This document shows, piece by piece, positions 24,595 through 33,165 of a DNA stretch of 64,000 nucleotides. Position 1 is the first letter of the stretch; each line of letters begins with the position of its first letter. Both the position numbers and the translations under genes were made by a program. Origin of the DNA: Microvirga aerilata. GTDB lineage: Bacteria; Pseudomonadota; Alphaproteobacteria; Rhizobiales; Beijerinckiaceae. Below the pieces are notes generated by a model that was given only the letters and a program-made list of their open reading frames with translations, ran no database searches and had not been told where the DNA came from. The DNA is taken from contig NZ_JAEQMY010000011.1 of assembly GCF_016743775.1 (NCBI RefSeq), forward strand, positions 62,001-126,000, read 5' to 3'.

Positions 24595-25509
24595 TCAAGA
24601 CTTTTCTTCAGGTTGCCTGATCCGCCCGAGGGACAGCATCCCCATGCCGCCCACGGTGCCGTCCGGCCGCAATCCGCGCAGTTCGGCTTTAAGGAAGAAG
24701 CCTGTTTCATCCTGGCCGATCGTGAAGAGATGATAGCCTGCCTTGTGCGTCAGCGTTCCGCCCCGGGCCGACGCCGATGGGGCGCCGATAACCGGCACGG
24801 GCCCTCGCGGGCCGTCGAGATGGGCCAGCGAGCCGACATGGTTGTGGCCGTGAAGCACGAGTTCCGCCCCGACCCGTCCGATCATGGCCTCGAACCGGCG
24901 GGCGTCGGTGAGATTGCGGCCGGACTCCGCGCCGCCCACATGGGGCGGGTGGTGGATCAGCACGACGCGAAAGCATGAGGGATCCCGCCCGAGATCGCCA
25001 AGGATCTGCTCCACGGCCTTCATCTGCTTCGAGCCGACCCGACCCGTTGCCACGAACGGAAGGGTCGGGATGGCGGAGGACAGGCCCACGATCGCCACAT
25101 TTCCGTACCGGCGCAGATAAGGGAAGACGGCCTCGGTGCCGTTGTCGCCGCGCGTCCAGGGAGCCAGTTCTTTCAGCAGGCCTTCGAGGGAGCCGCGAAC
25201 ATAGGCATCGTGATTGCCGGGCACGAAGGTGACGCGGGCCGGATCGCCCAGCACTTCCATGAAAACCCGCGAGGTCTTCCACTCGTCGGGCAGACCGATG
25301 TTGCAGGTGTCGCCCGTGCAGGCGATGTGGTCGGGCTTTTGAGCGTGAATGTCGGCCACCAGATCCGCCAGGATCTCCATGTCGTGAAGATCATGCCGGT
25401 TGCGATGCCAGTTGTACCAACCGGTCAGGCGCTTGCTCAAAAGCTGCTTCAGGCGGGGGCGGGGGAGAGGGCCCACATGGGGGTCCGTCAGATGAGCGAT
25501 GCGGAACAT
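24595..25509 (-). CDS. Calcineurin-like metallophosphoesterase
   Basis: A 304-aa enzyme with the full class III phosphodiesterase motif set: IAHLTDPHVG, HIACTGDTCN, FVPGNHDAY, VVLIHHPPHVGG and VLHGHNHVGS. These ligate a two-metal centre. The closest well-known groups are CpdA-like cAMP phosphodiesterases and Icc-type hydrolases, but the substrate is not evident. The frame stays open upstream through the mbfA gene in another register; the ATG at 25509 gives a protein that starts directly at the first motif (MFRIAHLTD). Confidence 0.88.
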   Translation of the reverse strand: MFRIAHLTDPHVGPLPRPRLKQLLSKRLTGWYNWHRNRHDLHDMEILADLVADIHAQKPDHIACTGDTCNIGLPDEWKTSRVFMEVLGDPARVTFVPGNHDAYVRGSLEGLLKELAPWTRGDNGTEAVFPYLRRYGNVAIVGLSSAIPTLPFVATGRVGSKQMKAVEQILGDLGRDPSCFRVVLIHHPPHVGGAESGRNLTDARRFEAMIGRVGAELVLHGHNHVGSLAHLDGPRGPVPVIGAPSASARGGTLTHKAGYHLFTIGQDETGFFLKAELRGLRPDGTVGGMGMLSLGRIRQPEEKS

Positions 25510-25562
25510 GGCTGCCGATTGTTGCGAGTGGAAGCGAGAGTTCGTGCGCGCCGCCCGCTCCG

Positions 25563-26534
25563 TCAAGCGCTGCCGATGAAGATACCGGCCAGTAGCACCA
25601 GAACGCCTCCGACGACCACCTGATAGGTGGCGCTCCAGAACGGAGTTTCCATGTACCGGGTCCGAATCCACGAGATGGCGACCAACTCGACGGCAACCAC
25701 GACGGCGGCGATCCCGGTCGCCAGCATGAAGGCGTTGGGCCAGGAGTCGGGCACCAGATAGGGCAGGGTATGGCCGATGCCGCCGGCTGCCGTCATGAGG
25801 CCGCACACCAGACCGCGCAGCCAGGGGGAGCCGCGGCCCGTGATCTCCCCGTCGTCGGACAGGGCCTCGGTCAGGCCCATGCTGATCCCCGCGCCGACCG
25901 AGGCCGCAAGGCCGACCAGAAAGGTCTCCCAGTTGTTCTGGGTGGCGAAGGCGGCGGCAAACAAGGGAGCGAGGGTCGAGACCGATCCGTCGATCAGGCC
26001 GGCGAGGCCCGGCTGCACGTATTGCAGCACGAAGAGCCTGCGGCGCGCATGCTCCTCGGCGGCTTCCGCGTTGTCCGTCAGATGGGCCGCGTGCAGTTCG
26101 CCCGCCTTGCGTTCGTGGCCGCGCTCGACCTCCGCGAGCTTCGTGAAAAGCTCCCGCATGGAAACGTCGAGGGTCTGCTGGGCGGCCTTCTCGTAGAAGC
26201 TTGCCGCCTGCAGCTCCATCACTTCCGCCTCGCGGCGCATCCTGTCGAGATCGAGATGGGGGCTCCACCAGACGGCACGGCGCTTCAGGAAGCCGCGCAC
26301 GTCCTCCCGGCGGATGGGAGGGAGGTGCTCCCCGAAACGGGAGCGGTAGAAGCCATAAAGGGAGTTGCGGTGCTCGCGCTCCTCCTCGGCCATCCCGTCG
26401 AAGATTTCGGCGGAGGCCGGAAAGTCGGGACGGAGCCGATCGGCGAAATGCTGGTAGATCCGCGAGTCTTCTTCTTCGCTGGCAATCGCCAGGGCAACGA
26501 CATCGCGCTCGGACAGTTCGGACAGAGACTTCAT
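25563..26534 (-). CDS. mbfA: Membrane-bound ferritin: rubrerythrin domain fused to a VIT1-like iron transporter
   Basis: A 323-aa protein. Residues 1-~165 form a rubrerythrin-like four-helix domain with di-iron motifs EEEDSRIYQHF, AEEEREHRN, EVMELQAASFYEKA and EVERGHERKAGEL. Residues ~175-323 are a VIT1/CCC1-like membrane domain (LQYVQPGLAGLIDGSVSTLAPLF, VGLAASVGAGISMGLTEALSD and three further helices). MbfA of Agrobacterium and Bradyrhizobium exports iron and protects against peroxide, and is repressed by Irr. An Irr-type operator sits directly upstream here. It lies 53 nt before the phosphoesterase gene, which may be co-transcribed. Confidence 0.93.
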   Translation of the reverse strand: MKSLSELSERDVVALAIASEEEDSRIYQHFADRLRPDFPASAEIFDGMAEEEREHRNSLYGFYRSRFGEHLPPIRREDVRGFLKRRAVWWSPHLDLDRMRREAEVMELQAASFYEKAAQQTLDVSMRELFTKLAEVERGHERKAGELHAAHLTDNAEAAEEHARRRLFVLQYVQPGLAGLIDGSVSTLAPLFAAAFATQNNWETFLVGLAASVGAGISMGLTEALSDDGEITGRGSPWLRGLVCGLMTAAGGIGHTLPYLVPDSWPNAFMLATGIAAVVVAVELVAISWIRTRYMETPFWSATYQVVVGGVLVLLAGIFIGSA

Positions 26535-26535
26535 G

Positions 26536-26572
26536 GCAGATCCTGTTTAGAATAATTCTAAGCAGGATCTGC
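26536..26572. promoter_or_regulatory. Irr-type iron control element nested in a 37-bp palindrome over the mbfA start region
   Basis: The core TTTAGAATAATTCTAAG at 26546-26562 matches the alphaproteobacterial iron control element (inverted TTTAGAA-N3-TTCTAAA) with one mismatch. It is flanked by a further exact pair of 10-bp arms, GCAGATCCTG (26536-26545) and CAGGATCTGC (26563-26572). The mbfA ATG (26532-26534) lies 1 nt beyond, and AGGA in the near arm is the likely ribosome site. Irr binding here should block mbfA expression when iron is low. Confidence 0.75.
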
Positions 26573-26619
26573 CTCTTTGGCCAGCCCTCCATTGGAGACG
26601 GGAGGGCGTGGGCGGATGC

Positions 26620-26739
26620 TCAGTACTGCGTACCCGGGATCAGGGTCGAGTAGACCGAACGGTCCTCAAGGTTGAGGGCCGGAGTCCAGGAAAAGCGGGC
26701 CGAGCGGTTGAGGCGGGAGAGAATGAACGCGAGAAACAT
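26620..26739 (-). CDS. Possible 39-aa small protein
   Basis: MFLAFILSRLNRSARFSWTP... ending SVYSTLIPGTQY, read leftward just upstream of mbfA. The ATG at 26739 has AAAGGTG 8 nt before it. The N-terminal FLAFIL stretch is short and hydrophobic, followed by a basic segment. I do not recognise a family. It could be a leader peptide or small membrane-associated protein, or a chance ORF. Confidence 0.4.
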   Translation of the reverse strand: MFLAFILSRLNRSARFSWTPALNLEDRSVYSTLIPGTQY

Positions 26740-26753
26740 TGGAACACCTTTGG

Positions 26754-26781
26754 TTGGCCCTTTGTTAGACCTTTGTATAAT
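26754..26781 (+). promoter_or_regulatory. Weak sigma-70-like promoter candidate for the Nudix gene
   Basis: TTGGCC, 16 nt, then TATAAT at 26776-26781, in an AT-rich patch about 90 nt before the Nudix start. The -10 is consensus, the -35 poor. A GGAAC-N17-TGTT pattern (26741-26766) overlaps it and could be an alternative EcfG-like site. Confidence 0.3.
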
Positions 26782-26872
26782 GCGGGTCACGCGCCAATTT
26801 GGTGCAACAGCTATGCAGTGCATGAATGCTTACGTTCACGTTCCCGTAACCTGGCTGTGATTGCTTCGACCG

Positions 26873-27352
26873 ATGTCTGACACCTCGCCGCGCAAGACAT
26901 CGCGCCTCCTCTCCTGGGGGCTCCACACCTATTGGCGCTTCTCGCGCGGCATGACCCTTGGCGTCCGCGGCGCTGTGCTCGATGAGCACAACCGGGTTTT
27001 CCTGATCAGGCACACCTATGTTCCCGGCTGGCACCTGCCCGGAGGCGGGGTGGAAACCGGCGAGACGGCTCTGGAGGCCCTCGACCGCGAGCTGCGCGAG
27101 GAAGCCTGCATCGCCATGGACGAGGCTCCGGCTCTCGTGGGCGTGTTCTTCAACCGAAGGATCTCCCGGCGCGACCACGTGCTGGTTTACGTGATCCGGC
27201 GCTTCACGGTGCTGGAGGTCAAGCAGCCGGATCAGGAGATCGCCGAGGCGGGCTTCTTCCCCTTGGACCGGCTTCCGGAAGGAACCACGTCGGCGACCCG
27301 CCGCAGGCTCGCCGAGATCCTCGAAGGGCAGCCTCCGTCCGTGAACTGGTGA
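26873..27352 (+). CDS. Nudix hydrolase
   Basis: A 159-aa Nudix-fold protein. The Nudix box is GGGVETGETALEALDRELREE, with the metal-binding REEA core; the usual final Gly-hydrophobic pair is replaced by ACI. RGAVLDEHNRVFLIRHTYVPGWHLPGG leads into it. It hydrolyses a nucleoside diphosphate linked to another group; the exact substrate is not evident. The ATG at 26873 is preferred over an in-frame TTG four codons earlier. Confidence 0.85.
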   Translation: MSDTSPRKTSRLLSWGLHTYWRFSRGMTLGVRGAVLDEHNRVFLIRHTYVPGWHLPGGGVETGETALEALDRELREEACIAMDEAPALVGVFFNRRISRRDHVLVYVIRRFTVLEVKQPDQEIAEAGFFPLDRLPEGTTSATRRRLAEILEGQPPSVNW

Positions 27353-27504
27353 GAAGGGTTTGCGCCGCGTTCCCGGCGCTGCTATGGCCAGGAGCATCCA
27401 AGGAAACCTCGAGCCCATGAGCATCACCCGGACCCAGCGACGACGACACGGCTGACATTCGTCCCGCCGCCCTTGTCTTTCTCGTCTTACGTCTGAGTTC
27501 CTTC

Positions 27505-28017
27505 ATGACCGAGCTCTCGCTCCTGATCCGCACCGAGCAACCCATCGATTCCGAGGCCATCGAGCGCCTGCACGAGCGCGCCTTCGGCCCGGGCCGCTTT
27601 GCCCGCACGGCCTCCCGCCTGAGGGAAGGGGCGTCCCACCTGCTCGATCTGTCGTTTACCGCAATGGTGGGCACCCTGCTCGTGGGCTCGGTTCGCCTGA
27701 CCCCCGTGATGGCGGGTGAGGAGCCTGCCCTGATGCTGGGTCCGCTGACCGTCGAGCCCGCCTTCGAGAGCCGCGGCATCGGCGCGGCCCTCATGGGGCG
27801 CTCCCTCGATGCCGCCAGGGCGAAGGGGCACACCCTGGTCCTGCTCGTGGGCGACGAGCCCTATTACAGCCGCTTCGGCTTCAAGCGCATCCCGCCGCAG
27901 CAATTGCAGCTGCCGGGCCCGGTTAACCCCGCCCGCTTCCTGGCTCTGGAACTGGCCGAGGGCGCGCTGTCCCGGGCGAGAGGTCTGGTGAGCCCGCTGC
28001 CCGTTTCAAGCGAATAG
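27505..28017 (+). CDS. GNAT-family N-acetyltransferase (YhbS-like)
   Basis: A 170-aa acetyltransferase. The acetyl-CoA-binding loop is ESRGIGAALMGRSLDAAR (R/Q-x-x-G-x-G/A motif), preceded by the strand LMLGPLTVEPAF. VLLVGDEPYYSRFGFKRI is the C-terminal GNAT signature shared with YhbS. The substrate is unknown. The stretch 27353-27504 before it shows no feature beyond a weak ribosome site. Confidence 0.87.
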   Translation: MTELSLLIRTEQPIDSEAIERLHERAFGPGRFARTASRLREGASHLLDLSFTAMVGTLLVGSVRLTPVMAGEEPALMLGPLTVEPAFESRGIGAALMGRSLDAARAKGHTLVLLVGDEPYYSRFGFKRIPPQQLQLPGPVNPARFLALELAEGALSRARGLVSPLPVSSE

Positions 28018-28094
28018 CTGGAATCAGCTCTGCGGCTGGCCCCACCCTCGCTAGCGGGAGGGAAACACGCGCGTGCCCGACATTCGGAAGTGCT

Positions 28095-30167
28095 TTACGC
28101 CCTGCGCCGTCCCTCGATCAGCCAGGCGGCGAGCGTCGAGCCGATCAGGAGCACAAGCCCCACGAAACCCAGCGCCATCGGGAAGACCGAGACGCCGCGC
28201 ACGATGGCGCTGTCGCTGGGCTTGATGCCGATCCAGTCGCCGCCGGAGAAGCGCGTGCCGGAATGCACCGCGAGCAAGCGCGGCACCGTGATGCTCTGAT
28301 CGCCCGCCATCGCCACCCGCCGCACGGATCCGCCTGTGGCCTCGGCGATAGGGGCGAGCGCCTCCGTGTTGCTGAACACCTCCATCAGCTCGCGCGGGTT
28401 CGCCGGTCCGATGCTCACGAAGGTGATGAGATCGCCCGAGCGCACCGTGTGCAGCCCAAGCTCGCGGCTTGCTACCTGAGCCGTGAACAGGCCGGGGCGC
28501 GTCTCGTTGAGCGGGATGCTGCTCTCGGCCCCGCTCGGCGCCACGAGGGTCGCAGGCGCGGCCGTCTCCTGCATGGTCTGCCGCTCGATGCGGATGTCCC
28601 TGCCTTGAGCGCTGGCGCGCAGCGCCTCCTCTTCGAGGGCAGGCTCCTTCATGAGCCAATGGGCGAGCCGGCGCAGGAGGTCGAGATGGGGCCCGCCCTC
28701 CTGATAGCCGCGCGCCCAGAGCCAGGCATGATCGGAGAGCAGGAGCGCCACGCGACCCTTGTCCTCCCGCCGCAGCACGAGGAGCGGCAACTCGTTGGCG
28801 CCCGACATCAGGGTCGAGCCCGATTGCACCTGGGAGCCGATGATGCGCAGCCACTCGCCCCAGGCCGGGGGCGATTGCTCGGAGCCCGGAAGGTCGCGGG
28901 TGACCGGGTGGCGCTCGCCCGTGTCGGTGATCTCGGCCTTGTAGGGCTGCTCAATGATGCTGCCGTTGGGCTGGCCGGGGATGATGGGGGCAAGGCGCGT
29001 CTGGGCGAGGCTGCCGTAGCTTGCGAATTCCGGGCCCGCCGCCACGAGGATCGCGCCGCCTTCGCGCACATAGCGCACGATGTTCTCGAAATAGCTGGAG
29101 GGCAGGATGCTCTGGTTGGCGTAGCGGTCGAAGATGATCAGGTCGAATTCCTTGATCTTCTGCTGGAACAGCTCGCGGGTCGGGAAGGCGATCAGCGAGA
29201 GCTCGTTGATCGGCGTGCCGTCCTGCTTCTCCGGCGGACGCAGGATCGTGAAGTGGACGAGGTCCACATTGGCATCCGATTTCAGGAGATTGCGCCAGGT
29301 GCGCTCGCCCGCATGCGGCTCGCCCGAAACCAGGAGGACGCGCAGCTTCTCGCGGATGCCCTCGATGGGAACGACGGCCCGGTTGTTGGCCTGGGTCAGC
29401 TCGTTGGGCAGGCCTTCGACTTCCAGCTCGACCACGTTGGTGCCGCCATGCTCGATGCGCACCTGAAGCGAGAAGGGGGTGTCGGCCCGCACCTGCTGGC
29501 GGCTGAGCACCTGACCGTCCCGGCGCACCGTCAGGAGCGCCGAGCCCGTGCCGCCGCGCTCCATCACCTGAGCCCGGATGGTCTGATCCTTGCCGACGAT
29601 GCCGAAGCGCGGAGCCTCCAGCAGCTTGATCTGCCGGTCGCGCTCGTCAGGCCGTCCCGTGATGAGAGCATGAAGCGGCGCCTTGAAGCCAAGGCCCTCC
29701 ACGGAGGGCGGAATGTCGTGGACCACGCCGTCGGTCACGAAGATCACGCCGGCCAGCCGGTCCGGCGGCACGTCCGCAAGCCCGTTGGACAGGGCCGCGA
29801 ACAGCCGCGTCCCGTCGTCGCCGCTGCCGTCGTCCGCGTTGATGAAGCGAGGATCCACATCGGCCAGCGACCCGAAGCGGCGCTCCAGCTCGGCCCGCAC
29901 CTGATCGGTCATGGGGGAGCGGTCGCCGAGCGTTTGGGAGCTGGAGCGGTCGATGACCACCGCCACGATGTCCTTCACCTTTTCCCGGTCCTCCTGCACC
30001 AGCGCCGGATTGGCCAGCGCCAGGAGAACGAGGCCAAGCGCCACGGCCCGGAGGATCGCCACGGGTCCGCGGGAGGCGAGCGCCAGGATCGCCAGCAGGG
30101 CCACGACGGCGCCGAGCGCCCAGAGGGCGTAATCGGGGATGAGCGGTGAGAAACTGATCGAAAGCAA
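28095..30167 (-). CDS. Membrane protein with VWA-like and glutamine-amidotransferase-like domains (last gene of MoxR operon)
   Basis: A 690-aa protein. Two N-terminal membrane helices (LWALGAVVALLAILAL, VALGLVLLALANPALV) precede a VWA-like segment with VVIDRSSSQTLGD (degenerate MIDAS DxSxS) and VIFVTDGVVHDIP. A long extracytoplasmic part follows, with a GATase1-like domain around FDLIIFDRYANQSILP, GGAILVAAGPEFA and LLLSDHAWLWARG. A final helix (FPMALGFVGLVLLIGSTLAAWLI) ends in a basic tail. The role is unknown. Position after MoxR, DUF58 and DUF4159 genes suggests a partner in a MoxR-dependent envelope or protein-maturation complex. Confidence 0.75.
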   Translation of the reverse strand: MLSISFSPLIPDYALWALGAVVALLAILALASRGPVAILRAVALGLVLLALANPALVQEDREKVKDIVAVVIDRSSSQTLGDRSPMTDQVRAELERRFGSLADVDPRFINADDGSGDDGTRLFAALSNGLADVPPDRLAGVIFVTDGVVHDIPPSVEGLGFKAPLHALITGRPDERDRQIKLLEAPRFGIVGKDQTIRAQVMERGGTGSALLTVRRDGQVLSRQQVRADTPFSLQVRIEHGGTNVVELEVEGLPNELTQANNRAVVPIEGIREKLRVLLVSGEPHAGERTWRNLLKSDANVDLVHFTILRPPEKQDGTPINELSLIAFPTRELFQQKIKEFDLIIFDRYANQSILPSSYFENIVRYVREGGAILVAAGPEFASYGSLAQTRLAPIIPGQPNGSIIEQPYKAEITDTGERHPVTRDLPGSEQSPPAWGEWLRIIGSQVQSGSTLMSGANELPLLVLRREDKGRVALLLSDHAWLWARGYQEGGPHLDLLRRLAHWLMKEPALEEEALRASAQGRDIRIERQTMQETAAPATLVAPSGAESSIPLNETRPGLFTAQVASRELGLHTVRSGDLITFVSIGPANPRELMEVFSNTEALAPIAEATGGSVRRVAMAGDQSITVPRLLAVHSGTRFSGGDWIGIKPSDSAIVRGVSVFPMALGFVGLVLLIGSTLAAWLIEGRRRA

Positions 30168-30202
30168 ACCGATCTCCTGCGCGTGGCTCAGGTTGAACTT
30201 GG

Positions 30203-30306
30203 GGTGTCATCCCCGGCGAGCGCAGCAAGGGAAGGGGATCTATAGCGCTGAGCCTGATCGTGGATTCCCTTCACCTTCGCTTCGCTTCGGCCGGGAATCA
30301 CAAACC
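30203..30306. repeat. REP-like intergenic inverted repeat, copy 4
   Basis: It starts GGTGTCATCCCCGGCGAGCGCAGC and GAAGGGGATC, and ends TGGATTCCCTTC...GGCCGGGAATCACAAACC, matching the copy at 13534 in both arms. Unusually it lies inside an operon, between the DUF4159 gene and the downstream VWA gene, in a 190-nt gap. Confidence 0.78.
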
Positions 30307-30357
30307 CTGCTTCGGCCCGAGCCACCGAAAGCCAGTCTTGTTTGAAAATGCCCATGC

Positions 30358-33162
30358 CTACTGCCCGAGCCGTTCGAGCAGGGCCGGCACATGCACCTGA
30401 TCGGCCTTGTAGTTGCCGGTCAGCGCGTACATGACGATGTTGACGCCGCTGCGATACGAGAACTCCCGCTGCCGCTGGTCGCTGCCGACGATGGGATAAA
30501 GCCACTCGCCCCGCGCTCCCACCGCCCAGGCGGCCGCGAGATCGTTGGACGTGATGATGATCGGGGAGACGCCGTCGCCGGAGCGCGCCGGCCGGCTCTC
30601 CTCGCCCTCGGCCTGCGGCGGCAGGGCCTCGACCCAGGTCTGCCCCGTGGCATAGCGGCCCGGGAATGTGTCGAGGATGTAGAAGGTTTTCGTCAGCACG
30701 TGGTCGGCAGGAACGGGCTCGATCTCGGGGATGTCGAGTCCGGCCAGCATCCGGCGCAGGTATTGGCCCTCGGCGCTCATGGCTCCGTCGGGGCGGCTCC
30801 CGAAGGCGTCGCGCGTGTCGAAGATCACGGTGCCGCCGCCCTTCATGAAGGCGTCGAGGCGGCGGATGGCAGCCTCGGGCGGCATCGGCCGGTTGGCCAC
30901 GATGGGCCAATAGATCAGCGGGTAGAAGGCAACCTCGTCCCGGGCCGGATCGATGCCGATGGGCTCGCCCGGGGACAGGGCCGTGCGCTGGCCCAGAACC
31001 TGCGTCAGGCCGGTCAGGCCCGCCTTGCTCGTCTCGTCGACCTGTGCGTCTCCCGTGACCACGTAAGCCAGGCGCGTCACGAGAGCGGGATTGGCGCTCT
31101 CGATGGCCATGGAGGACCGGCGGTCCTGCGCGCTCGCATCCGTGACAGGGTTGAAGAGCAGGAACGCCGTGAGCGCGATGGCGGCTGCAGCGCCTGCCCG
31201 GCGCAGGCGCCCGGAGAGGTTCGCCAGATGGCCGCCCAGCCAGAGGGACGCAAGGGTGTCGGCCACGAGAAGCAGCAGGGCCAGCATGAAGAGCGGCATG
31301 CGCAGGTCGATGGTCTGCGCCCCGGCAAGCGGCGCGATCCGGGGATTGAGCGAGGCGTAGTTCAAGGGCGCCAGCCGGTCGCTCTGTAGGAGAGCGTTGA
31401 CCGCAAGGCTCGAATCCACCGGACCGTAGAAGCCCGGCGGATGCTCCAGGCGCGCCCGCTCCGTATAGGTGCGCGTCACCGCGCGGGCGGTGGCCGGGGG
31501 CGAGATGTAGATGCCGTAGCCGTCAAGCGTCAGTCGTGGGGCCACAGTCTCGTTCTCCGCGTTGCGCGCCTCCGCGTTCGTGTCGGTCGACGCACCGGCA
31601 AGGGCGGTGGTTCGGCGCAGCATGTCGACGAAGAGGCCCGACAGGGGCAGGTTCGACCAGGTGGTGTCGGCGGTCACGTGAAAGAGCACGACCAGCCCGT
31701 CGCCGCGCTTGTCCGCCGTGACGATGGGCGTGCCGTCGGCCAGCGACGCCCAGGTCTTGGCCGGCAGGTCGCCGTCCGGCTCGGCCAGGATCTGGCGGCG
31801 GATGCCGATTTCCTCCGGAACGGCGAGGCCGAAGAAGGGGCTTTCGCGGGTAAAGGCCGCGAAGGTCTTCGGCGTGTCCCAGGAGAGAGTTCCGCCCAGG
31901 CTGCGTCCGCCGCGGCGCAGGCGCACCGGCACGAGATCGTCGTTGCCGGCCGCAAGCCTCGAGCCTGCAAAGCGCAGCAGCATCCCGCCCTGTTCGACGA
32001 AGGCGGACACCTTGCCGAGGGTTTCCCGGTCGAGCCCGCCCACATCGGCCAGAACCAGGATGGAAACCTGCTCGTCGATGAGCTGGTTCACCGCATCGGC
32101 GACGCCGCCCCGGCCCGTGCGGATCTCCGAATAGGGCGCAAGGGCCCGCTCGATGTAGTAGAGCGGCGACAGGAGCGGCTGGGCCTGTTCCGAGGTGCCG
32201 CCGAACACGAGGCCGACCCGGCGGCGCTTGCCGCGTTCGTCGAGAAGATGGACTGCGCCGGCCGAGCCTTCCCCGATGATCTCGATGCGCGCGATGGCGT
32301 TGCGGATCTCGGTGGGCAGATCGAAGGCGACCGTGGTCTCGGTGGCGTTCGGGTCGAAGGAGAAGCGCATGTCCGCCAGCGGCAGGCTCTTCAGGTCGAG
32401 CGCGCGGACGAGGCCCGCATCGCGCCCGTTCGGCTCCGGCCGCACGAGCCTGACGTTGAGCTGGCCGCTGGCGTTCTCCACGCCCGCGATGGCCAGGGCC
32501 GGAGCGCGCTCCGCTTTGAGAACGGTGATCCGCTGCCCGCTCGCCATCTGCGCCAAACCATCGATGAAGCCTTGCCCGTCAACGCCCGCGACCCCGTCGC
32601 TGATCCAGACGATGTTGGCATCGGGCGTGGATTCCAGAAAACGCCTGACGGAATCCAGGTGGACCTGACGGTCCTGCAGGTGCGGCAGAGGTTTCAGGGA
32701 GCGCAGGCGCTCCAGGGCGGCGGCCGGGCTCGCCGGTTCGATGGCGGCAGGCACTTCCGCCGTTGCCATGAGGGCGACGGTGCGGCCGTCGCGTCCCGCC
32801 GCTTCGATCCGCTCGGAGGCGAGGTTCATGCGGTCGCGCCAGTCGTGGGCTGCGGCAAAGCCGTTGTCCAGGATGATGAGAAGCGGCGAGCGGTTGTTGT
32901 CTTCCGCCAGGGGATTCCAGATCGGGCCCGCGGCGGCGAGGATCAGGAACGCCGCCAGCAGCAGCCGGAGCAGCAGCAGCCACCAGGGGGTGCGGGCGGG
33001 CATCTCCTGCTCGGGCCGGAGGTCGGCCAGGATCTTGAGGGGCGGGAAGTCCACCCGCTTGGGCTGCGGCGGCGTGATGCGCAGCAGGAGCCAGATGGCC
33101 GGAAGGGCCGCGAGCGCCGTCAGGACGAGCGGGACGGCGAAGGTGAGGGGAAGGCCCAGCAT
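30358..33162 (-). CDS. BatA-like DUF4159 membrane protein
   Basis: A 934-aa protein. The N-terminal BatA/aerotolerance-type region has two helices (FAVPLVLTALAALPAIWLLL, WWLLLLRLLLAAFLILAAAG) flanking the PKRVDFPPLKILADL motif. A VWA-like part with LLIILDNGFAAAHDW follows, lacking a clean MIDAS. Two further helices occur near residues 620-690. The C-terminal DUF4159 domain runs from ALVTRLAYVVTGDAQVD through FYPLIYWPIVANRP and KGGGTVIFDTRDAFGS. It is co-transcribed with DUF58 (3-nt gap) and MoxR. The family is widespread in Alphaproteobacteria without a defined function. Confidence 0.85.
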   Translation of the reverse strand: MLGLPLTFAVPLVLTALAALPAIWLLLRITPPQPKRVDFPPLKILADLRPEQEMPARTPWWLLLLRLLLAAFLILAAAGPIWNPLAEDNNRSPLLIILDNGFAAAHDWRDRMNLASERIEAAGRDGRTVALMATAEVPAAIEPASPAAALERLRSLKPLPHLQDRQVHLDSVRRFLESTPDANIVWISDGVAGVDGQGFIDGLAQMASGQRITVLKAERAPALAIAGVENASGQLNVRLVRPEPNGRDAGLVRALDLKSLPLADMRFSFDPNATETTVAFDLPTEIRNAIARIEIIGEGSAGAVHLLDERGKRRRVGLVFGGTSEQAQPLLSPLYYIERALAPYSEIRTGRGGVADAVNQLIDEQVSILVLADVGGLDRETLGKVSAFVEQGGMLLRFAGSRLAAGNDDLVPVRLRRGGRSLGGTLSWDTPKTFAAFTRESPFFGLAVPEEIGIRRQILAEPDGDLPAKTWASLADGTPIVTADKRGDGLVVLFHVTADTTWSNLPLSGLFVDMLRRTTALAGASTDTNAEARNAENETVAPRLTLDGYGIYISPPATARAVTRTYTERARLEHPPGFYGPVDSSLAVNALLQSDRLAPLNYASLNPRIAPLAGAQTIDLRMPLFMLALLLLVADTLASLWLGGHLANLSGRLRRAGAAAAIALTAFLLFNPVTDASAQDRRSSMAIESANPALVTRLAYVVTGDAQVDETSKAGLTGLTQVLGQRTALSPGEPIGIDPARDEVAFYPLIYWPIVANRPMPPEAAIRRLDAFMKGGGTVIFDTRDAFGSRPDGAMSAEGQYLRRMLAGLDIPEIEPVPADHVLTKTFYILDTFPGRYATGQTWVEALPPQAEGEESRPARSGDGVSPIIITSNDLAAAWAVGARGEWLYPIVGSDQRQREFSYRSGVNIVMYALTGNYKADQVHVPALLERLGQ

Positions 33163-33165
33163 GAC

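Noticed and set aside
25510..26592. In-frame upstream extension of the metallophosphoesterase
   Set aside because: The open frame runs through mbfA in another register. Only the part from 25509 shows phosphoesterase similarity, and mbfA has clear domains of its own.
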